DNA of 64,000 nucleotides. Source: Acinetobacter sp. ANC 3813 (lineage in GTDB: Bacteria; Pseudomonadota; Gammaproteobacteria; Pseudomonadales; Moraxellaceae). Both the position numbers and the translations under genes were made by a program. The notes under the pieces are model-generated. The model was not told the origin of the DNA and searched no databases. It saw only the letters and a list, made by a program, of their open reading frames with translations. Positions 21,663-29,490 of the stretch are shown here, one piece after another (position 1 is the stretch's first letter; every line of letters begins with the position of its first letter). The stretch lies in the NCBI RefSeq assembly GCF_002135435.1, contig NZ_NEGK01000004.1, positions 248,001-312,000 on the forward strand, given 5' to 3'.

Positions 21663-22703
21663 ATGGGACTACAAAGTAAATTTTCAACATTCAACAACAA
21701 TATCAACATAACTCGCCAAAGTGATGAGTATAAAAATGCACGTCAAAAAGACGATAGCATTACGGAAGAAATTCGCAAAAAATTTAAGGAATTTGGCTAC
21801 CCTGTCCAAGATGATTTTATCCAAGGTTCTTTAGCAACTAGTACAGCGATCAAGGAAAAAGGGAAAGACTTCGATATTGATAGAGCGATTGTGATTAACG
21901 AAAAAGACGCTCCTGCTGATCCAACCATCCCTAAGAAAGTTGTCTTAGAAATTCTAGAAACCAGAGGTTTCAAGAATGCCAAAATTAAAAAGCCTTGTGT
22001 AACGGCTGACTATAAAAATGAGGATTTACATATTGATATTCCTATTTATAGCAAATCGGAGAGTGGCTATTACAAATTAGCTGTGGGCAAGAAAAATTCA
22101 GATGAAAATAATAGAGAATGGTCTGATTCAGATCCCAAAGGATTAATTGATTGGATCAATGCTCAAGACAGTTCAGGCATTTATGAATCACAGAAACTGC
22201 AGCAATTTAAACGATTAACTAGATATATAAAGAGATGGAGAAATATCAAGTTCCATGAAAATACTTGTAGAAAAGTTTTTTCAATCGGTCTTACTGTGAT
22301 GCTCAAAGAAAAGTTTCAAAGTTCAATTAATGATGAAGGTCTTGAAAATGACCTACAAGCTTTGAAAAATACTATCGATAAAATACTAGATCAATCGAAT
22401 TATTTTTTATACCAAAATGAGAGCCAATGGAAAGTAAGTGTTTATTTACCAGTATCTCCATACAGAGATATTTTCTCTGGCAGTAGTATAGATACAGGTA
22501 CTCAATTGAAAAATAAGCTATCCACATTGAGAAATAACTTAAAGAAAGTCATTGATGAGTCAGATGAATCCAAACAATGTGATCTATTAAGAGAAATATT
22601 TGGTGAAGATTTCCCTGAAGGTACTAAAAATAACTCAAAAAATGAAGCAGCTAAGGTTGTATTTCCTTCAGCTGGATCTGTAGGAACATCTCAAGGCGCA
22701 TGA
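21663..22703 (+). CDS. CBASS cyclic oligonucleotide synthase (CD-NTase)
   Basis: 346-residue cGAS/DncV-like nucleotidyltransferase that makes the second messenger of type II CBASS after phage infection. The polymerase-beta-like motif GS is at 55-56, the acidic pair DxD at 71 and 73 (DFDIDRAIV) and the third acid at 125 (DLHIDIPIY). The C-terminus ends in a flexible Ser/Gly tail with terminal Gly-Ala, fitting attachment by the neighbouring Cap2. It is the first gene of a four-gene operon and overlaps cap2 by 4 bp. An AGAAGG ribosome binding site precedes the ATG. The nucleotide product cannot be read from the sequence. Confidence 0.92.
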   Translation: MGLQSKFSTFNNNINITRQSDEYKNARQKDDSITEEIRKKFKEFGYPVQDDFIQGSLATSTAIKEKGKDFDIDRAIVINEKDAPADPTIPKKVVLEILETRGFKNAKIKKPCVTADYKNEDLHIDIPIYSKSESGYYKLAVGKKNSDENNREWSDSDPKGLIDWINAQDSSGIYESQKLQQFKRLTRYIKRWRNIKFHENTCRKVFSIGLTVMLKEKFQSSINDEGLENDLQALKNTIDKILDQSNYFLYQNESQWKVSVYLPVSPYRDIFSGSSIDTGTQLKNKLSTLRNNLKKVIDESDESKQCDLLREIFGEDFPEGTKNNSKNEAAKVVFPSAGSVGTSQGA

Positions 22704-24421
22704 ACTATCAATCCATAATTCAACATTTACAAAGCTGTGGATACTCAGTATCTGCAGCTGAACTATTAACTCTAGATACAATAGAAGTGGATGTAACTAT
22801 TGGGGGGTATAACGTTGAATTGATTCATATTAAAGTTAAAGAATTAACTTCAATGCCCGCATTTTATTTAAAAGATCCACAGCAATTTCCAAAACTTGCT
22901 CATACCTTGCCTTTCAATGATTACAACTTAGCAAGTATATGTGTGAATGTCACAGACTCTGTCTCAGTAAATTATGAAGTTCCAACCCTTGCATTTGAGG
23001 ATTCATTAAAAAAGCATATTGAATTGCTTACAAAATGTTTAACAGATCCAGTTGAAAATAAAAAAGAGCTTTTAAGAGAGTTCTTAGCCAGTTGGTATAG
23101 CTTAAATAATACAAAATTTAATGATGTTCTTTGTCTAGTAGATTCACCTGAATTTTGTAAATTAAAAGTTTATGCGACTGAGGGGAAATATGGATTAAAA
23201 AGTAGCGTGTTAGTTCACCCTGAAAATTATGATCTTGCAACAAAAGAACCTTTTTTTAAAATCCAAGTAGCTCAAAGAAAAAAGAGTCCTGATTTGGGTT
23301 GTATTCTCCCTTTACCTGATCTTTCCTCTATTCCATGGAATGTATCAGACCTTCCGGTATGGTTTTTAGAACATATTGAATTATTAGATTCTGATACAAA
23401 ACACCACTTCTTAACTACTTTTGCTCAAATTAGAAAGAATATTTTTTGGATAATATTCAATATTGACACTCCATCAGGAAAATCTTGGTTTGGATTGAAA
23501 TTTCAGCATAAAAAAAATAAAGTTAATAAGACCCTTCCACTTAGACTAGAAAGCTTCGCCGAATGGAATATAGAAGCATGCTCGATTAAATTATTTGATA
23601 AATCAAGTCTAATTCCCCGTGGTGGTGCCTTTACGGATCTACAAAAGAAAAAAGTCTTACTGGTAGGCTGTGGATCAGTAGGTGGATATATTGCAGACCA
23701 GCTCGCCTCATGTGGACTAGGAGGCCTAACGCTAGTTGATTCAGATACAATATCAATTGAAAATACATACAGGCATTACCTTTCAATCGATTACTTAAAT
23801 TGGGAAAAAACTACAGGACTACAGGTTAAAATTGCAACAAAATATCCTTGGATCAACATCAAACCTGTTAAGGGTTGTTTATTGAATCTTAGAGAAGTTT
23901 CTATTTTGAATTCATTTGATCTAGTTATTATCGCTATAGGTTCTCCAACAAAAGAACGGATATTTCATGATTACTGTATTAAGAATAACGTAGAAACAGC
24001 CGTAATTAATGCATGGACAGAAGGTTATGGAGTTGGCGGACATGTAGCTTTAGATATTCCAGAGCAAAAAGGATGTTTAAGATGTGCTTATGTAGATAAT
24101 AAAAATTTATGCAGAGGCTTAGTTTCTAATCTTAATTTTTTAAAACCGAATCAAGATTTAACTAAAAATCTTTCAGGATGTGGTAATGCCTTTCTACCCT
24201 ATTCAAACTTATCTGCCATTCAGACCGCCAGTATCGCTACAGACTTAGCCTTAAAATTTTTAAAAGGAAAGGTAAAAGATTCCTCAAAAGTAAGTTGGAA
24301 AGGTTCTGATCAAGATGCTTTAAATGAAAATTTAGAATTAACAGATCGTTATTATGCCTTTTCAAAATCATTACTAATCACACCACTATTAAATCCAGAA
24401 TGTGATATTTGTAATGAATGA
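22700..24421 (+). CDS. cap2: CBASS Cap2, E1/E2-like conjugation enzyme
   Basis: 573-residue fusion with an N-terminal E2-like region and a C-terminal ThiF/E1 domain. The E1 nucleotide loop is GCGSVGG at 323-329 with the acidic residue in TLVDSDT (347) and Asn/Arg in ENTYRHY. Zinc-type pairs are CLRC (459-462) and CDIC near the end. Cys471 or Cys494 may be the E1 active cysteine; Cys81 (NLASICVNV) is a candidate E2 cysteine. Cap2 attaches the C-terminus of the CD-NTase to targets and so primes it. It overlaps both neighbours, which indicates translational coupling. Confidence 0.9.
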   Translation: MNYQSIIQHLQSCGYSVSAAELLTLDTIEVDVTIGGYNVELIHIKVKELTSMPAFYLKDPQQFPKLAHTLPFNDYNLASICVNVTDSVSVNYEVPTLAFEDSLKKHIELLTKCLTDPVENKKELLREFLASWYSLNNTKFNDVLCLVDSPEFCKLKVYATEGKYGLKSSVLVHPENYDLATKEPFFKIQVAQRKKSPDLGCILPLPDLSSIPWNVSDLPVWFLEHIELLDSDTKHHFLTTFAQIRKNIFWIIFNIDTPSGKSWFGLKFQHKKNKVNKTLPLRLESFAEWNIEACSIKLFDKSSLIPRGGAFTDLQKKKVLLVGCGSVGGYIADQLASCGLGGLTLVDSDTISIENTYRHYLSIDYLNWEKTTGLQVKIATKYPWINIKPVKGCLLNLREVSILNSFDLVIIAIGSPTKERIFHDYCIKNNVETAVINAWTEGYGVGGHVALDIPEQKGCLRCAYVDNKNLCRGLVSNLNFLKPNQDLTKNLSGCGNAFLPYSNLSAIQTASIATDLALKFLKGKVKDSSKVSWKGSDQDALNENLELTDRYYAFSKSLLITPLLNPECDICNE

Positions 24422-24887
24422 CCAATTAACTGTTAATGTTTCTGACGCTACTGTTTATATCAATTCAGACATCATTGAAACATGGGAACAGTATCGTCAA
24501 ATCTCATCTGAAGCTAAAGAAGCTTGCGGAATATTGATAGGACATCAAATTCAAGGTACTCAAGTCTTTCAACTAGAATTTGTTACTACCCCACAAAAAC
24601 TAGACATTAGAACTAGATATAACTTTGTGATGAAAGATCCATTTCACCAGAAGTTTCTCGATAAAAAGTATAAAGAATCTAATGGTACATCTATTTATTT
24701 GGGTACATGGCATAGCCATCCTGAAAACTCCCCTACGCCCTCTGCAATCGATAAAAAGGATTGGGCGAAGTGTCTAGCTAGAAATACTGATAGAAAACTC
24801 TTTTTCGTTATTGTGGGAATCAAAGAAATTAATATCTACATTATGAAAAAAAATTCTTTATACGTAACTTCAATTATAAGGTTATAG
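24414..24887 (+). CDS. cap3: CBASS Cap3, JAMM-family isopeptidase
   Basis: 157-residue metalloprotease of the JAB/MPN fold that reverses Cap2-dependent conjugation. The complete zinc motif is present: Glu36 (EACGILIG), His100-x-His102, Ser110 and Asp113 (HxHx7SxxD in WHSHPENSPTPSAID). The ATG at 24414, which overlaps the cap2 stop by 8 bp, is preferred. An in-frame GTG at 24402 is possible but would add only four residues. The effector gene starts 7 bp after the stop. Confidence 0.9.
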   Translation: MNDQLTVNVSDATVYINSDIIETWEQYRQISSEAKEACGILIGHQIQGTQVFQLEFVTTPQKLDIRTRYNFVMKDPFHQKFLDKKYKESNGTSIYLGTWHSHPENSPTPSAIDKKDWAKCLARNTDRKLFFVIVGIKEINIYIMKKNSLYVTSIIRL

Positions 24888-24894
24888 AACTTTC

Positions 24895-26496
24895 ATGAAT
24901 ACAAGTAACACAGAACCATCTTTCGATATTATACAAACCCGCTATTTACCTTTAGACAATATTCAATTAGCTCAAGCATACATAGCTGCGATTAAAAATA
25001 TTATTAGTTGGAACAAAGTAAGTATTTTAAGAGATAAAAGTGACATTGATGGAAGAAAAAATTTACTATTTTTATTGATGCTTGATGATGAAATACTTTC
25101 GGTCTTACGTGTCAATTTACCTAAAAATGATCTTATTTCATTTATAGAACTTACAGCAGGTATTCGCAAAAATATTGAAGTCAGATCACTTCCTGATAGA
25201 GCACTACTAGCTGAAGAAATCACTGATCTTAATGCGATTCAAAATATTTGGCATAAATATACATTTACATCACATATTCTGAATGATAAACGTGTGAAAT
25301 CTAAATTTATTAGTGATTTTCTTAGCCACGAGAAGAAAGTAGGTAGAGGTAATCCTTTTACAAAAAGTACTTTAAATCAAGTTATGTTAGATAGCTTTGG
25401 CAGATGCATGTTTACTGGTTGTGGAGAAAGATTGGATATCGATAAACTCACAGGTAGAAAGGGAAATTATGCTTATAATGCTCACAATATAGCTTCTTCA
25501 GATAATGGTGAGCGTGGTCTACCTTTCTTATCAAGCGCTTTATCTAATGATCCTGAAAATGTACTGTTACTCTGTGACAAACATCATCGCTTAATAGATA
25601 AGGTAGCACCAAGTGATTATGATTCACTGACACTCAATAAGATGCGTAATGAGCATAAAGAAATGGCTCAACAGCTTTTAGATGCTCTAGCTTTTGAACC
25701 AATCCCTGTATATTCAGTTCTATGGCCCGTACATGGACAAGCTGTATCAAATCCTGACTTAAAAGAAATTGCCTCAAGCCTCCACCCATTAAAATATAAA
25801 ATAAATGGCTGTCTTAATACCTTATGTAATAGCAATATCGATCCAGAGCTATTCAAAGAACAGATGATTCGACACATAGAAATAGAAGCTAGAAAAATTA
25901 TCAATCAAACTCAAAATGAGAATTATAAAGCAGCAATATTTGCTTTTGGTCCTATGCCAGCTTTAATTGGTTTAGGGGCATTACTCGGTAACAAGGCAGA
26001 ATTTATACCTATGTTAAAATTTAGAGACAGTCAAAAATGGGAATGGCCAAGTCCCACAATGGTGGATCCATTTAATGAGATAATTGGACTAGATAAATTA
26101 AAGAAAAATAATGAAGTTGTGCTATGCATTCATGCTACAGCTAAAGTTGATAGAGTTCTTGAAAAGGCGCAGCAATTAGCAGAAAGCATTGATAATCAAG
26201 TCGTGGAAATATCGACTTTACCTGAGTATATGGGTAGTAAAAGTATACCCCACCCATTAAACGTTAAAGCTCTTACTGCCCAAATTCAGAAATTACTACA
26301 TCATTTTAAAAGTAACCATGGAATTGAATTAGTACATTTATTTATAACAGCCCCGAATGCAGCATGTGTTGCCATAGGACAAGGGATTGATAAAAATCAT
26401 CCAGATGTAATCATTTACGACTATAAACAAGCTGGCTTAGAGTCTGTATTAAGGATTAATAGTACTGAAAATGGCAATGAGCTTATATCAGTTTAA
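24895..26496 (+). CDS. cap5: CBASS effector, HNH nuclease fused to SAVED sensor (Cap5-like)
   Basis: 533-residue DNA-degrading effector. The HNH domain is at about 165-236: zinc-type Cys171/Cys176, His197 in NAHNIASS, Asn222, then CDKHHRLID (227-235). The SAVED domain, which senses the cyclic nucleotide, covers about 300-525 (FGPMPALIGLGALLG, VVLCIHATAKVDR, VHLFITAPNAACVAIGQG). About 150 residues precede the HNH domain; HNH-SAVED Cap5 proteins I know begin near the HNH fold, so this N-terminal part is extra and unassigned. Last gene of the operon, followed by a terminator. Confidence 0.88.
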   Translation: MNTSNTEPSFDIIQTRYLPLDNIQLAQAYIAAIKNIISWNKVSILRDKSDIDGRKNLLFLLMLDDEILSVLRVNLPKNDLISFIELTAGIRKNIEVRSLPDRALLAEEITDLNAIQNIWHKYTFTSHILNDKRVKSKFISDFLSHEKKVGRGNPFTKSTLNQVMLDSFGRCMFTGCGERLDIDKLTGRKGNYAYNAHNIASSDNGERGLPFLSSALSNDPENVLLLCDKHHRLIDKVAPSDYDSLTLNKMRNEHKEMAQQLLDALAFEPIPVYSVLWPVHGQAVSNPDLKEIASSLHPLKYKINGCLNTLCNSNIDPELFKEQMIRHIEIEARKIINQTQNENYKAAIFAFGPMPALIGLGALLGNKAEFIPMLKFRDSQKWEWPSPTMVDPFNEIIGLDKLKKNNEVVLCIHATAKVDRVLEKAQQLAESIDNQVVEISTLPEYMGSKSIPHPLNVKALTAQIQKLLHHFKSNHGIELVHLFITAPNAACVAIGQGIDKNHPDVIIYDYKQAGLESVLRINSTENGNELISV

Positions 26497-26500
26497 AAAC

Positions 26501-26530
26501 AAAAGGCTTGGAAAATATTCTGAGCCTTTT
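26501..26530. terminator. Terminator between cap5 and the HTH gene
   Basis: AAAAGGCT pairs with AGCCTTTT across a 14-nt loop. It separates two convergent genes and ends the CBASS operon; T-rich sequence follows on both strands. Confidence 0.65.
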
Positions 26531-26765
26531 AATTTTGAAAATAGCAGAATGCCAGAAAATCAAAAATATTAGCATCCAATACTTTTAACCAGTCTATTAA
26601 CTCAATCACATCAAGTCTTCTTTCCAATATTTCAACTTTTGAAACATATGATTGAGGCTTATTCAAACGACGAGCGAGCTCAACCTGAGTCACATGTTTA
26701 GACTCTCGGAGTTCTATAAGTTTCTTAATTAGGTCTTGATACCTAGGATCGTGTATTGAGCGCAT
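26529..26765 (-). CDS. XRE-family helix-turn-helix regulator
   Basis: 78-residue single-domain DNA-binding protein. The HTH is at about 22-55 (TQVELARRLNKPQSYVSKVE), where the second helix reads QSYVSKVE. No other domain is present. It is convergent with the CBASS operon and has a strong 35-bp inverted repeat 18 bp upstream of its start, which suggests autoregulation. It may control the adjacent CBASS or the transposition genes; the sequence does not decide which. Confidence 0.85.
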   Translation of the reverse strand: MRSIHDPRYQDLIKKLIELRESKHVTQVELARRLNKPQSYVSKVEILERRLDVIELIDWLKVLDANIFDFLAFCYFQN

Positions 26766-26782
26766 GGCTCAATATCAGTTAC

Positions 26783-26817
26783 AATTAAAAATATCCCAAA
26801 ATGGGATATTTTTAATT
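26783..26817. promoter_or_regulatory. 35-bp inverted repeat upstream of the HTH gene
   Basis: Perfect 16-bp arms, AATTAAAAATATCCCA and TGGGATATTTTTAATT, with a 3-nt centre. The position, between the divergent HTH gene and the gene at 26884, fits an operator. The A/T-rich arms could also serve as a bidirectional terminator, but there is no gene that would need one here. Confidence 0.6.
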
Positions 26818-26883
26818 TAACCCTATCTGTTTACTGAATTTTTTCATTTGGATAATCAATGAACAATAGTTTAGGAATTCACT

Positions 26884-27126
26884 GTGAAGCAAAAATTTTC
26901 TGTAGCTCAAATCAACAATATTGTTAAAAAGAATTTAGCAGGTGCTACTATCGAACAGATTTGTCAGGAATATCAAATTAGTGTGGCAACCTTCTATCAT
27001 TGGAAAGCAAACTATTTAGATGTAAGTGAGCAAATTCTTACTCGTTTAGACAAGTTAGAACAGGAAAATCTACTGTTAAAACAGATGTATGCTGAAGAAA
27101 AACTATCTAAAAGGCTTGACGCTTGA
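26884..27126 (+). CDS. Orphan IS3 OrfA-like HTH protein
   Basis: 80 residues from a GTG start. A transposase-8 type HTH at about 5-45 (AQINNIVKKNLAGATIEQICQEYQISVATFYHWK) is followed by a leucine-zipper-like helix (LDKLEQENLLLKQMY). This is the layout of IS3-family OrfA. No OrfB frame and no IS ends follow, so it is either a remnant or a recruited stand-alone DNA-binding protein. The frame is intact. Confidence 0.6.
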   Translation: MKQKFSVAQINNIVKKNLAGATIEQICQEYQISVATFYHWKANYLDVSEQILTRLDKLEQENLLLKQMYAEEKLSKRLDA

Positions 27127-27244
27127 AAGTTTCAGTTAGTTATTCAGTCTCTTATAATTAGTTATAAGATTAATTAGAAGCTGAATAATCTTCTCAAGAT
27201 CAAAGTATAAATTCTTATCTATTGAGAGAATTAAGCTTATAAAT

Positions 27245-27268
27245 GCTTAGGAAAAGACCTAAGCTTTT
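27245..27268. terminator. Terminator between the OrfA-like gene and the 285-residue gene
   Basis: GCTTAGG / CCTAAGC stem, 6-nt loop, followed by TTTT. It lies between convergent genes. Confidence 0.65.
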
Positions 27269-27290
27269 AAAACACTTTAGGTATCCTTTT

Positions 27291-28148
27291 TTAAAAGGAA
27301 GGTGCAAACTCAAACAACATTCTAAAGTTATGCTTACCTTCGAGAGTATCAAATAGATAATTTGAGTAGCTTTTTTTTCGGTTATCCTTCTGCTTTAGAT
27401 CAAAAAAACATTCATCTTCAGCAATTAATAAAATAGCATTTAAATCAAAGGATCGCTCACAAAACTCATCAACATCACTACTATCAAAATTTCTTATTTT
27501 TCCTGGAAGAATAGAAAAAACATTTAGGTATAGTAAAAAAGCCAATCCATACTTAAAATTTTGAAATGGTGAATATATACACATCACCAATGATATTCTG
27601 TAAATCGACAACGCTACACGTGAAGCAGTTTCTTTTTGATTTTGATCTACTGCAATCCTAAAGAAGATAATCAATGCTGCTAATGCATCAAAACTTGCCA
27701 AGCGCTGTAATTTCCTTACATTTCTTGTTATATGAAAAACAGAAATTAATTCATTTTGTCCGTTTACAGACTTAAAAATAATTTTTTGGACATCCCAAGA
27801 AAGCTGACTTACACCATCATTCATAAACCATTTCATTGATTTACGACCTCTAATTGCCTCCCATAAAACATGATTTATAATATCAGCCGTCCCTTCTACA
27901 TGCATATTAGCTTTATTTATAAGATCTTGTCCTGGTGTATGTATTCCTCTTCTATATTTGGCCCACCTAATCTGATTATTAATATCTTTATCCTCATCTA
28001 TCCCAAAAACCTTAGGTTCAATCAGTTTTGCTATCTCATAGTTCGTACGATTGAAAAAATGAGTTTCTATATATGCATACCAAACCACAGTTCGTAAAGC
28101 ATCAATCCAATCTCTTCTTATCCTAGTTTTTATTTTTTTAGCATTCAT
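27291..28148 (-). CDS. Hypothetical 285-residue protein, transposon cargo
   Basis: I do not recognise this protein. It is basic at the N-terminus (MNAKKIKTRIRRDW), helix-rich and has hydrophobic stretches at about 155-215 (ALAALIIFFRIAV, YGLAFLLYLNVFSIL) that could be buried core helices or weak membrane segments. No catalytic motif is apparent. It lies between the orphan OrfA-like gene and the tns operon, in the opposite direction to tns. Such small AT-rich genes of unknown role are common island cargo; a defence or regulatory role is only a guess. Confidence 0.65.
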   Translation of the reverse strand: MNAKKIKTRIRRDWIDALRTVVWYAYIETHFFNRTNYEIAKLIEPKVFGIDEDKDINNQIRWAKYRRGIHTPGQDLINKANMHVEGTADIINHVLWEAIRGRKSMKWFMNDGVSQLSWDVQKIIFKSVNGQNELISVFHITRNVRKLQRLASFDALAALIIFFRIAVDQNQKETASRVALSIYRISLVMCIYSPFQNFKYGLAFLLYLNVFSILPGKIRNFDSSDVDEFCERSFDLNAILLIAEDECFFDLKQKDNRKKSYSNYLFDTLEGKHNFRMLFEFAPSF

Positions 28149-28309
28149 CTTATGACAACCTCAACGCAACTTTAACGCAACACTTCTTTTTTATTTAAAA
28201 TCAAAAAATTATCTAAAAAACAAGACCAAATTTTCACTCTTAACGCTCTCCTACCATAATATTCTAAGAGGATATATGCTTTTGTTATGACGTGTTAGGA
28301 CTAAATAAG

Positions 28310-28561
28310 ATGAATAAAGCAATCTTAATAAATACAGAAATGATTGAACGTGATCTGTTTGAACGTCATGGTCCCATGATTTCAGATGATGCATTAAGAA
28401 TTGCATTGGGTTATCGCTCTATGGATGCCTTTAGACAGGCATTAACAAGAAAGACTGTACCAATCCCAATTTTCTCTGTCGAAAACCGTCGTGGTAAATA
28501 TGCACTTGTTAAAGACTTAGCCTTTTGGTTGGCTAAACAACGCAATGAGTCGATCCAATAA
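28310..28561 (+). CDS. Small HTH-like DNA-binding protein upstream of tnsA
   Basis: 83 residues. The ATG at 28310 has the ribosome binding site TTAGGA 9 bp upstream; a GTG 18 bp earlier is in frame but less likely. The sequence has a helix-turn-helix appearance (SDDALRIALGYRSMDAFRQAL) followed by a basic strand-turn-strand and helix (ENRRGKYALVKDLAFWLAKQ), similar to small excisionase/activator-type proteins. Located 223 bp before tnsA in the same direction, with a perfect 18-bp palindrome in between, so a role in controlling the tns operon is plausible. Confidence 0.65.
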   Translation: MNKAILINTEMIERDLFERHGPMISDDALRIALGYRSMDAFRQALTRKTVPIPIFSVENRRGKYALVKDLAFWLAKQRNESIQ

Positions 28562-28742
28562 CTTCAATTTTTAGAAAGGACTTCATGGATGAGATAAAAA
28601 ATATTAAATAAAAAACGGACCCTAATAAGGATCCGTTGGTGGCTCTATATATAGATATAAAAACCTGTCAATCAAAGTATCTTCTGTATTCAGTCGCCAG
28701 TCAAGCCTTGTAGCTAAATTTTAAGCAACAAGTAATTTCACT

Positions 28743-28760
28743 CACCCTAAATTTAGGGTG
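28743..28760. promoter_or_regulatory. Perfect 18-bp palindrome upstream of tnsA
   Basis: CACCCTAAATTTAGGGTG, arms of 9 bp without spacer, 24 bp before the tnsA ATG. This is the expected form and place of an operator for a dimeric repressor that limits transposase expression. The small HTH protein at 28310 is the nearest candidate binder. Confidence 0.6.
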
Positions 28761-28784
28761 CTCAGAAATACTGGAGATACATCT

Positions 28785-29489
28785 ATGTACCTTGACCTAA
28801 ACTATGATCAGAACAAATCTTATCATTATATTTTTGAACAAATTCGAAAGGCTTTTGCAACTGAGCCAAATATTGCAGCAACCATTCACGGACAACGTAA
28901 AATTTTCCAAGGCTGTTATGGACGTAGAACTGCCCTATTCCCAAGTAAAAAGTGCGGAGGTGCGATCCCTACAGAAAGTCGCTTAGAGCTAGCTCATGCT
29001 ATCTGTTTAGAAAGAAACTCCTGTGTAATCAACTATAGATCCCAAGCTTTAAAAATCAAACTTTCCCATGACCAATATTGCTATCCAGATTTTCTAATTC
29101 AAACGATTGACGGCTGCTATGAAGTACATGAGGTAAAACCATCAATTGCATCATTAGCCTTAGATGAATATGTCCGTTTTGATCGCCTAGCATCATTACT
29201 TAGCTCAGTTGGCATTACATTCAAACTTATTGATCAAACTGAACTTCCTACAGAGAAAGAACTTCAACAACTTCTTTACTGGTATCAAAGAGGGCATCGT
29301 TTTGATTGGAGTAAATTTGAAATTGAATACGCTTTAGACCATTTAAAAAAAAAGCGACCTGAAAGTCCGATTCAAATCTACAAAGAGCTTGAAATGATTG
29401 GATTCAAACAAGAACTAGGCGATTACCTATTTTTCCACAATAAATTCAAAGAATTTTCGCCTAAATATAATCATCAAGGAATTTTTTAA
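28785..29489 (+). CDS. tnsA: Tn7-like transposase subunit TnsA (5'-end nuclease)
   Basis: 234-residue restriction-endonuclease-fold protein that cuts the 5' strands at the transposon ends. Catalytic residues fit the TnsA pattern: Glu68 (ESRLELA), Asp102 (YPDFLI) and Glu116-x-Lys118 (HEVKPS). The ATG at 28785 with GGAG 8 bp upstream is chosen; a GTG at 28758 is in frame but sits in the palindrome. Presence of TnsA implies cut-and-paste rather than co-integrate transposition. Followed after 1 nt by tnsB. Confidence 0.93.
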   Translation: MYLDLNYDQNKSYHYIFEQIRKAFATEPNIAATIHGQRKIFQGCYGRRTALFPSKKCGGAIPTESRLELAHAICLERNSCVINYRSQALKIKLSHDQYCYPDFLIQTIDGCYEVHEVKPSIASLALDEYVRFDRLASLLSSVGITFKLIDQTELPTEKELQQLLYWYQRGHRFDWSKFEIEYALDHLKKKRPESPIQIYKELEMIGFKQELGDYLFFHNKFKEFSPKYNHQGIF

Positions 29490-29490
29490 T

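Noticed and set aside
27142..27186. Nested inverted repeats after the OrfA-like gene (CTTATAA / TTATAAG and ATTCAG / CTGAAT) as possible IS ends
   Set aside because: Short, AT-rich and without a matching target duplication; not enough to call an IS end.
28612..28636. ACGGACC...GGATCCGT hairpin as terminator of the small HTH gene
   Set aside because: The stem is imperfect and no T run follows.
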